Part shown: positions 41,547 to 48,295 of the stretch, one piece after another
Numbering within the stretch: position 1 is the first letter of the stretch
Layout: the number at the start of each line of letters is the position of its first letter
Translations under genes and position numbers: made by a program
Notes under the pieces: model-generated
Told to the model about the DNA's origin: nothing
What the model saw: only the letters and a program-made list of their open reading frames with translations
Database searches by the model: none
Assembly: GCA_017551725.1 (NCBI GenBank)
Contig: JAFZKY010000038.1
Location: forward strand, 1 to 52,276
Direction of reading: 5' to 3'
DNA length: 52,276 bases
Source of the DNA: Bacteroidales bacterium
GTDB lineage: Bacteria; Bacteroidota; Bacteroidia; Bacteroidales; WCHB1-69

Positions 41547-43685
41547 ATGAAAAAGACCATTTTCTCCCTTTTTTGGATAGTTAGTATCAGCATCCTGTCC
41601 CTCACAGCCCAAAACGAGGCCATCGACCTTAAAGCCTATTTCCAACGCAAATACGTGGTTGAACGCGTTGACGGCCTGAGCTGGCAGCCCGGCACCGACA
41701 ACTACGCCTACCTCGACGATGGCGACATAAAACTCGTGAACGCCAAAACAGGCAAGGAGAGTACCTTCCTGAACGCGAAGAACCTTGGGGAGAATGGCAT
41801 CAAAAAGCTGCGCAGCTTTGGTTGGGTGGATGCCAACACCATCTACAGTTCCCGCGACCATATCCTGCTGACCTACGACGGCAAGACCGTGACTGTGAAA
41901 AAGTTCGAGGATGTCAGTTGGGACGATGTAATTGACCAGTCTATAAAAAATCAGGTTTTCGTTATCAAGAATGACGATGGCGTGTTCGTGGAGAGCGCGC
42001 TCAACGGATTCAAACCCATACTGTTATGTCCTGACACGGGCAAGAACATCGTGTTCGGCGAGTCGGTACACCGCAGCGAGTGGGGTATCGACGAGGGTCA
42101 ATATATCTCACCGAAAGGCAACTTCATCGCCTTCTACCGCATGGACGAGAGCATGGTGGAGGACTACCCCCTGGTGAACACCGGCACGCCCATCGCTACC
42201 GTGGAGAATATCAAATACCCCATGGCGGGACGCACCTCCCATCAGGTCAAAGTCGGCATCTTTGATGTGGCCAAGTCCGCACAATCCGGCAAACCCGTTT
42301 ACCATTACATCAAAACCGACCTCAACGACGGCGAGTTCCTTACGAACGTAACCTTCTCTCCCGACGAGAAATACCTCTACATCTCGCACCTTAACCGCGG
42401 GCAGAACCACTCCAAACTCATTCGCTACGACCTTGCCAGCGGCAACAAGCTGAATGTGCTCATCGAGGAGACTGACAACCGCTATGTGGAACCCACCGAC
42501 CGGATGATCTTCCTCAAGGACGGACGCTTCCTGTGGTTCAGCGAGCGCGACGGCTGGCGTCATCTTTACCTCTACAATTTTGACGGAACTCTCGTGAAGA
42601 AACTCGTGGACGGCCGCTTCGACATTGTGGACTTCCACGGCCTCGATGCCAAGGAACAGTATGCCTTCTTCACCATCGCCCCCACGGAGAAACCGGTAAA
42701 CCAGATTGTGTGCAAAGTTGGATTGAAAGATGGAAAACTCACGCGTATCGCCGATGCCGACGGCACGCACACGCCCATCTTCAACGAGAGCAAGACCTAT
42801 TTCATTGACTATTTCACCAATGTGACCACCCCGCGCATCATCAGCGTGGTGAACAACCAGGGCAAAACGGTCAAGGAGATCAAGAACTGCAAGAATCCCT
42901 ACGCCGACTGCGCGATGGGCACCACCCGTATCTTCCCGATTAAGAACAAGGTGGGCGACTCGTTATGGTGCCGCCTCATCACCCCGCCCAACATGGATCC
43001 CACGAAGAAATATCCCTGCCTGATTTACGTTTACGGCGGTCCGCACTCGCAGCTGGTGACCAACAGTTTCATCTCCGGCGGCGTGTTCCTGGAATACATG
43101 GCCCAGCAGGGCTACGTGGTGTTCACACTTGACAACCGCGGCACGCAAAACCGCGGCGCCGAGTTTGAGAAGTGCATCCACCGCAACCTCGGCGTGAAGG
43201 AGGTGGAAGACCAGATGTGCGGCGTGGAGTACCTGAAAACACTGCCCTACGTGGATGCCGACCGCATCGGCTTGGACGGCTGGAGCTATGGCGGCTTCAT
43301 GACGCTCTCGCTCATCACCGAGCATCCGGAGGTTTTCCGCGCAGCCAGCTGCGGCGGTCCGGTGGTCAACTGGGAATGGTACGAAGTGATGTACGGCGAA
43401 CGCTATATGGACACCCCGCAGGAGAACCCCGACGGCTACGAGCACGCCAACATCATCCCCAAAATCAAGAATGTGAAATGCCCGCTGCTCGTCATGCACG
43501 GCTGTCAGGACCATACCGTGGTGTGGCAGCACACGCTGGAACTGATGCGCCAGGCCGTGACCGACGGTATCGAGATTGAATACTTCCCCTACACGGCCTA
43601 CGACCACAACGTTATCGGACCGGAGCGTGTTCACCTCTGGAACAAATTGCTGCACTTCCACAATCAGAACCTGAAAGGCGAGTGA
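41547..43685 (+). CDS. Dipeptidyl-peptidase IV-like serine peptidase (S9B)
   Basis: 712 residues from the ATG at 41547, with a signal peptide (cut near LTAQ). An N-terminal beta-propeller (about 40-470; LAS-GNKLNVLIEE and WFSERDGWRHLYLYN segments) is followed by an alpha/beta-hydrolase domain: YGGPHSQLV, DNRGTQNRGAEFE, nucleophile Ser in GWSYGGFMTL near 581, Asp in HGCQDHTV near 654 and His in YDHNVIG near 687. It releases N-terminal dipeptides in the periplasm and aids peptide or protein use. thpR follows with a one-base overlap. Confidence 0.93.
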   Translation: MKKTIFSLFWIVSISILSLTAQNEAIDLKAYFQRKYVVERVDGLSWQPGTDNYAYLDDGDIKLVNAKTGKESTFLNAKNLGENGIKKLRSFGWVDANTIYSSRDHILLTYDGKTVTVKKFEDVSWDDVIDQSIKNQVFVIKNDDGVFVESALNGFKPILLCPDTGKNIVFGESVHRSEWGIDEGQYISPKGNFIAFYRMDESMVEDYPLVNTGTPIATVENIKYPMAGRTSHQVKVGIFDVAKSAQSGKPVYHYIKTDLNDGEFLTNVTFSPDEKYLYISHLNRGQNHSKLIRYDLASGNKLNVLIEETDNRYVEPTDRMIFLKDGRFLWFSERDGWRHLYLYNFDGTLVKKLVDGRFDIVDFHGLDAKEQYAFFTIAPTEKPVNQIVCKVGLKDGKLTRIADADGTHTPIFNESKTYFIDYFTNVTTPRIISVVNNQGKTVKEIKNCKNPYADCAMGTTRIFPIKNKVGDSLWCRLITPPNMDPTKKYPCLIYVYGGPHSQLVTNSFISGGVFLEYMAQQGYVVFTLDNRGTQNRGAEFEKCIHRNLGVKEVEDQMCGVEYLKTLPYVDADRIGLDGWSYGGFMTLSLITEHPEVFRAASCGGPVVNWEWYEVMYGERYMDTPQENPDGYEHANIIPKIKNVKCPLLVMHGCQDHTVVWQHTLELMRQAVTDGIEIEYFPYTAYDHNVIGPERVHLWNKLLHFHNQNLKGE

Positions 43686-44254
43686 TGAAACGGCTCTTCA
43701 TCGCCACCCGCGTCGAACTCAATGAGCCCTTCCAGGCATGGCGCACCCGCTTTCAGCACGAGATGCGCCACGACGATATCGTGTGGGTGAAGGAAGAGGT
43801 CCGACATCTCACGCTTCGCTTCCTTGGTGCCACGCCGGATTCCAAGATTGACGCTCTCAAATCGGCCTTGGCGGAAGTGTGCGAAAATCATTATTCTTTC
43901 CAATTGGAAATAAACAAGTTAGGCATCTTTGGTAGCCATTACCACCCTGAAGTGCTATGGTTGGGATTCAATGAATTCGACCTTTTCAAAGAGGTTCATC
44001 TGGATTTGGAACCCCGCCTGCAAACTCTTGGCTTTGAGCCATACTACGGCAACTTCGTACCGCACATCACCTTGGGACGGGTGAAAGCGGTGGTTAACAA
44101 GAAAAAGTTCTGGGAACGTTTTGAGCAAAGCCAGCCAGACTTCACGCAACGAATACCTATTGCAGAACTTACTTTGTATCAAAGTTTTCTGCACAAGGAT
44201 GGTCCTGAGTACAAAGCATTGGCATCGTATCCGCTAAAATCATCTTCCCAATAA
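43685..44254 (+). CDS. thpR: RNA 2',3'-cyclic phosphodiesterase (LigT/ThpR family)
   Basis: 189 residues from the ATG at 43685; a GTG one codon upstream is less likely. The two H-x-T-x motifs HLTLRFLG near 40 and HITLGRVK near 126 form the 2H phosphoesterase active site. The enzyme opens 2',3'-cyclic phosphates on RNA ends. The ATG shares a base with the peptidase stop (TGATG), but no functional link between the two is known to me. Confidence 0.92.
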   Translation: MKRLFIATRVELNEPFQAWRTRFQHEMRHDDIVWVKEEVRHLTLRFLGATPDSKIDALKSALAEVCENHYSFQLEINKLGIFGSHYHPEVLWLGFNEFDLFKEVHLDLEPRLQTLGFEPYYGNFVPHITLGRVKAVVNKKKFWERFEQSQPDFTQRIPIAELTLYQSFLHKDGPEYKALASYPLKSSSQ

Positions 44255-44317
44255 AACATTGTTTTAAACTGTCTTGTCGTTTTTGCATCTGCATACCGTT
44301 TTTTTGCCCATTATATT

Positions 44318-44890
44318 ATGAAAAAAACAATTCTCTTTGCCATCGTCCTGTTGTTTGCCTGCACGTCCTGCCGGCAGAACGAGGTCAAAATCCTCTCTTT
44401 ACAGGAGAAAATGAATGCCAAGGTGTCCGAGCTTACCGAAATGAGCGAGCTGGGCACGGTGGAATACAAAGTCACCAAGGTGGTCAAGGCCTCTGACGAT
44501 GCCAAATGGTATCAGTTCGGCGACCGCAAAATCCTGTTCCAATGCACCGCCTACCTGAAAGCGGGTGTCAATCTGAACAAGTTCGACCCTTCGAAGGTGA
44601 AGGTCAACGAGAAGGAGAAATCCGTGGTGGTGGTGTTGCCCAAGGCGGAACTGCTCTCCTTTAACATGCCGCCGGAATCGGCCAAGATGGTCTATGAGAA
44701 GGTGGCCATCACGCGCTTCGACTTCTCCGCCCAGGAACGCAATCTGCTCTTGCAGCAGGGCGAAAAGGAGATCCGCGACAACGTGCCGACGATGGGCATC
44801 TTGCAGGATGCCGAGAAAAATGCCGCCGCCTTTTTCAAATCCCTGTTGTCGCAAATGGGTTTTGAGAGTATCACCATCAAATTCGCATAA
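44318..44890 (+). CDS. DUF4230 lipoprotein, first of a tandem pair
   Basis: 190 residues. Lipobox ACTSC places the acylated Cys at about 18. ELGTVEYKVTKVVKASD, ILFQCTAYLKAGVNLNKFDPSKVKV and VVVLPKAELLSFNMPPESAKMVYE define DUF4230, a Bacteroidota/Firmicutes envelope family of unknown function with some resemblance to SPFH-like folds. Two bases separate it from its paralogue. Confidence 0.82.
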   Translation: MKKTILFAIVLLFACTSCRQNEVKILSLQEKMNAKVSELTEMSELGTVEYKVTKVVKASDDAKWYQFGDRKILFQCTAYLKAGVNLNKFDPSKVKVNEKEKSVVVVLPKAELLSFNMPPESAKMVYEKVAITRFDFSAQERNLLLQQGEKEIRDNVPTMGILQDAEKNAAAFFKSLLSQMGFESITIKFA

Positions 44891-44892
44891 TC

Positions 44893-45522
44893 ATGGAAAG
44901 AAAAAGAATATCCTTCGCATCGCTTCTGCCAATTTTGGCTCTCATGGTCTTGATTGCAGCCATTGCCGGCTATTTTTATCTTAAAAATAATCCTAAAGAT
45001 GAGGGACTGAAAATCGACGAGACCGCCAATGTGGTCACCGAAATCAAAAAGATAGCCCAATTCACCAGCGCCTGCTACTACGAGGATTTGATTTTGAAGG
45101 ACTCCAAAGCTAACGAGACCTTGGGTGGCAAGGTGCTGAACACCTTCAGCAAAAAAGACAAACCCCTTTTGGAGGACCAAATCGTGATTGTGGCCAGCGG
45201 TAACGTGCGCGCCGGCTTCGACTTGTCCAAGCTCACGGAGCAGGATGTGCAGGTTCAGGATTCCGTCTTGACCGTCCGAATACCAAAGGCGGAGATCTTC
45301 GAGGTGATTGTAAACCCCTCCGGCTTTGATATTTACATTGAGGAGGGCTCGTGGAGCCACGAGCAGGTGACGAACGTGGAGAACAAAGCCATGAAGCGCC
45401 TCCGCGAAGATGCCATCCGCGACGGCCTGTTAGAGAAGGCTACCGACTTGGGTGTTGCCAAACTGCAAGAACTGTTCAAGACTTTCGGTTTCCGGGAAGT
45501 GGTTGTTACGGTGAAGGGATGA
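44893..45522 (+). CDS. DUF4230 membrane protein, second of a tandem pair
   Basis: 209 residues. An N-terminal signal anchor (about 10-31) replaces the lipobox of its neighbour. KIAQFTSACYYEDLILKD, IVIVASGNVRAGFDLSKLTEQDV and LTVRIPKAEIFEVIVNPSGFDIY align with the same segments of the first copy, although overall identity is low. One lipid-anchored and one membrane-anchored paralogue suggests that the two bridge the membranes or form a hetero-oligomer; this is inference. Confidence 0.82.
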   Translation: MERKRISFASLLPILALMVLIAAIAGYFYLKNNPKDEGLKIDETANVVTEIKKIAQFTSACYYEDLILKDSKANETLGGKVLNTFSKKDKPLLEDQIVIVASGNVRAGFDLSKLTEQDVQVQDSVLTVRIPKAEIFEVIVNPSGFDIYIEEGSWSHEQVTNVENKAMKRLREDAIRDGLLEKATDLGVAKLQELFKTFGFREVVVTVKG

Positions 45523-45599
45523 TAATAACGTTCAATACTTGTCTCTGAGGATCTTGCGGATCCTGCGCGGATAAATTCACCCGCCAGAAAAATTGATGT

Positions 45600-47699
45600 T
45601 TACAGCTGGACGTTCACCCCACAGTAGAGACTTCTCGGCAGTTTCGGGCCATAGATATAGCCGGCATCGCGCAACACCCCGATGTCCAAATCCTTCTGAT
45701 ATGCGTTGGTGATGTTCTGCATCCCAATGGTGAGTTCCAACACGGCCTCGTCGGGGAGCGTGGTGTTTGTTTTCTGCTGGAGCCGGATGTGGAAATCATA
45801 GGAAATCTGCGCATTGAGGACGAAGAATGTCGGAGTTTTCTCCAAGACAGGTTCGATGGTCTCGTGCGGTACAAGCATCGGTCCCGTGAGATTGGCGGAC
45901 ACATTGAACGTAAGATGCCGCCACGGGTTGCTTTCCAGAATGAGATAGCCATAGATGTCGGGCGTGCGCAACATTCGGATTTCCGGCGCGGCCTCCTCGC
46001 TCCACTCCAAGGGCTTGTTATAGCGGCTCACTTGCCACGTTGCGCCAAGCTGTGCCTTGATCCAACGTTTCCAGGTCACATTCATCGCGCCATGCACGCC
46101 TGCCACGTATCCTCTGTCGGCATTGTAACGCTCCGACACCTCGTTGCCGGCGGCATCCTCGTACCGCCGCTCGGCGAAAATGTCTTTCAGATAGGTGAAG
46201 AATCCCTCGCCGGTGAGATCCACATCCACGCCATCACGGAAGAGACAGTAGTCTGCGGAGAGAGATACGCTGTGCGAGCTCTCCTCCTTAAGGTCGGGCG
46301 CAAGAGTGCTGACGATGCGCTCACCTTCCGCCAGCGACACATGCAAGTCTTCGTCGTATGTCTGCGGGGCACGGAAGCCGGTGGCGTAACTAACCCTCAA
46401 CGAGAGACTTCTGAACGGATTGTAGCGGATATTCACACGCGGGGAGAAGATGGGCCTTTTGATGAGCGAATGTTTGTCCATGCGCACGCCCGCCAGCAGC
46501 GACCAATGTTTGTTCTTCCACTCGTTCTGCGCATACACCGCGCCGATGTGTACGCGCTGGCGCAGATGCTGCCCGTAGCCGGGGATGGAGTCGGCAAGGT
46601 CGTCATAGTTGTACTCCGCTCCCAAGGTCAGCGAGGCGGGCATGAACCACAGCTTGTCGAAGTGGTAACGCCAGAGCGCGCCGGTGGCGAAGGTGAGGTT
46701 GGTGGTGTAGCCGTAGGCCTTCAAGGCATCTAAACGCTCCTCGGGTGAGCCCTCCCCGATGCCGCCGTAGTAACTGTTTCGGCGGATATGCTGAAGCGCG
46801 GCATACGCCTCCACATGCTGGTGCCCGAAGTCGATATGGTAGTCAAGATGCCCGCTATGGATAAGATGTGACGCACCTTCCGAAATGTTCGACTCGTGCG
46901 GTTGCAAGTTGAGGTGGTTGCCGCCGCGATGCTCGTCACTGACAATATTATAACGCAGACTCAACTTCGACAAGCGCGTGGGCCGTATGAATGCATTCAC
47001 CCCAGCGGAGAGGTTTCGCAACTTGGGAAGGTCGCTATAGCCGTCGCCATTGCGGTCATAGGGCGACCGGTGGCGGTCCTGTGCGAAAAGATAGACGCCG
47101 GCGTTGTTGTTACGTGTCACCGCCGAGGCGTAGGCGTGCGTGGTGTTGTCGAAAGCCTTTTTGAAGTCAAGATTGCCCATGGTATGGCCGAAGCCGCCGC
47201 CGTTTTTTGTGGCCTCCTTGGTGATGACATTGATGACACCGCCCACGGCCGATGCCCCGAACAAGGCACTGCCACCGCCTCGCATCACCTCAATGCGTTC
47301 TATCATCTCCGCCGGAATCTGTTCCAGCCCGTAAACGCCGTTCAAAGAGGAGAATATCGGCTTCGAGTCAATGAGAATCTGCGAATAGTGACCGTCCAAG
47401 CCGTTGATGCGCACTTGCGTGAATCCGCAGTTCTGGCAATTGTCCTCCACACGCAAACCGGGCACATAGTCGAGGGTTTGCGCCAGGCACACAGCGTTGG
47501 TGGCGACCATGGTACGCGGCGTGGTGATGCTGACCAAAGCCGCCGCTTCCCGACGAAGCGTCTGCTCGCGATTCGAGGATATGATTATTTCATCCACGTG
47601 CAAGGTGTCGTGGTGGTGGTACGGGAAATCCTGAGCCCTCGCACCAATAGAGAGCACCCCGAACACTACCGTCAGGGCGCGGTATATTGTTTTTTTCAT
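45600..47699 (-). CDS. TonB-dependent outer-membrane receptor
   Basis: 699 residues from the ATG at 47697-47699, with a signal peptide (cut near ARAQ). The mature start is His-rich (FPYHHHDTLHVDE). The plug (about 35-155) has VPGLRVEDNCQNCGFTQVRINGL, GLEQIPAEMIERIEVMRGGGSALFG and GGVINVITKE; the beta-barrel follows and ends in YCGVNVQL. It lacks the CarboxypepD_reg-like and SusD context of SusC-type receptors, and resembles siderophore, cobalamin or metal receptors. A CQNC pair in the plug and the His-rich start, plus the His/Cys-rich gene upstream, point to a metal or metal complex (inference). Confidence 0.92.
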   Translation of the reverse strand: MKKTIYRALTVVFGVLSIGARAQDFPYHHHDTLHVDEIIISSNREQTLRREAAALVSITTPRTMVATNAVCLAQTLDYVPGLRVEDNCQNCGFTQVRINGLDGHYSQILIDSKPIFSSLNGVYGLEQIPAEMIERIEVMRGGGSALFGASAVGGVINVITKEATKNGGGFGHTMGNLDFKKAFDNTTHAYASAVTRNNNAGVYLFAQDRHRSPYDRNGDGYSDLPKLRNLSAGVNAFIRPTRLSKLSLRYNIVSDEHRGGNHLNLQPHESNISEGASHLIHSGHLDYHIDFGHQHVEAYAALQHIRRNSYYGGIGEGSPEERLDALKAYGYTTNLTFATGALWRYHFDKLWFMPASLTLGAEYNYDDLADSIPGYGQHLRQRVHIGAVYAQNEWKNKHWSLLAGVRMDKHSLIKRPIFSPRVNIRYNPFRSLSLRVSYATGFRAPQTYDEDLHVSLAEGERIVSTLAPDLKEESSHSVSLSADYCLFRDGVDVDLTGEGFFTYLKDIFAERRYEDAAGNEVSERYNADRGYVAGVHGAMNVTWKRWIKAQLGATWQVSRYNKPLEWSEEAAPEIRMLRTPDIYGYLILESNPWRHLTFNVSANLTGPMLVPHETIEPVLEKTPTFFVLNAQISYDFHIRLQQKTNTTLPDEAVLELTIGMQNITNAYQKDLDIGVLRDAGYIYGPKLPRSLYCGVNVQL

Positions 47700-47755
47700 T
47701 GTTCTAAAAAAATGATGAATAATAAATGATGAAAAATGTGATAATAGACAATCTG

Positions 47756-47784
47756 TTATTGAACAACATTCAATAAGATTGAAT
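47756..47784. promoter_or_regulatory. Nested inverted repeats upstream of the TonB receptor
   Basis: TTATTGAA (47756-47763) pairs with TTCAATAA (47769-47776), and ATTCAAT (47768-47774) pairs with ATTGAAT (47778-47784). The overlapping palindromes share the same half-site and lie about 60 bases before the receptor start. A dimeric repressor site is plausible, and the regulator is unknown. Confidence 0.4.
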
Positions 47785-47810
47785 ACTATCAAAAAAACAA
47801 CCGTCCGTTA

Positions 47811-48170
47811 TTAATTCATCGGAGGAGCCCGCAACAAGCTCACACCCTGTATATTGCAAACAACACAAGGGAAAATGGAAAAGATATGTGGGAAAAGATA
47901 CTGGTCGGTGGTGGAAATGCGCAGACAAGTCGGGATAATGACCTTGGTAATTGTGAAGTGACATATGAAACAGTGGCTGTCGTCGTCATCGTCCAGACTT
48001 TGCAGGACGGTGTGGGAGAGGACATGGTGCGACATCTCAATCCCGTCAATGGGGCAGACAATATCCTCCGCCGCCGATCCATGATGGTGATGGAGGGCCT
48101 TGGTGCCGATCATGCTGCAAAACGCCAGCAGCAGCACCCAAGCGGTGACCTGTCTGAAACGTGCTCTCAT
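47811..48170 (-). CDS. Small His/Cys-rich secreted or membrane protein next to the TonB receptor
   Basis: 119 residues from the ATG at 48168-48170; an earlier in-frame ATG at 48206 precedes the -7 box. One hydrophobic segment (about 8-27, VTAWVLLLAFCSMIG), then ALHHHHGS, CPIDGIEMSHH, a five-Asp run and HCFICHF. His and Cys clusters of this kind occur in small Bacteroidota proteins encoded beside metal-linked TonB receptors. I do not recognise a named family. The receptor start is 111 bases downstream on the same strand. Confidence 0.75.
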   Translation of the reverse strand: MRARFRQVTAWVLLLAFCSMIGTKALHHHHGSAAEDIVCPIDGIEMSHHVLSHTVLQSLDDDDDSHCFICHFTITKVIIPTCLRISTTDQYLFPHIFSIFPCVVCNIQGVSLLRAPPMN

Positions 48171-48178
48171 TGCGGAGG

Positions 48179-48186
48179 CAAAAGTA
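48179..48186 (-). promoter_or_regulatory. -7 box for the His/Cys-rich gene
   Basis: CAAAAGTA on the plus strand reads TACTTTTG on the minus strand, 9 bases before the ATG at 48170. The leader would be only a few bases, and this placement decides the start codon. Confidence 0.5.
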
Positions 48187-48236
48187 CACTTTTTTCCCGT
48201 AATCATCGCCCCCTTCCATGCACTATTGGAATAGTC

Positions 48237-48267
48237 AAAAAAAACGGAGCCCCCTTTCGGGAACCCC
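48237..48267 (-). terminator. Intrinsic terminator after the M16 peptidase
   Basis: On the minus strand GGGGTTCCC (48259-48267), a GAAA tetraloop and GGGGGCTCC (48246-48254) pair over nine positions with G-U pairs, followed by eight T. Confidence 0.75.
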
Positions 48268-48295
48268 GCATTTGTATCATCATTACACGAACGAT

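Noticed and set aside
45789-46733. 314-codon plus-strand frame inside the TonB receptor
   Set aside because: Antisense to a clear beta-barrel coding region, with no motif and no promoter.
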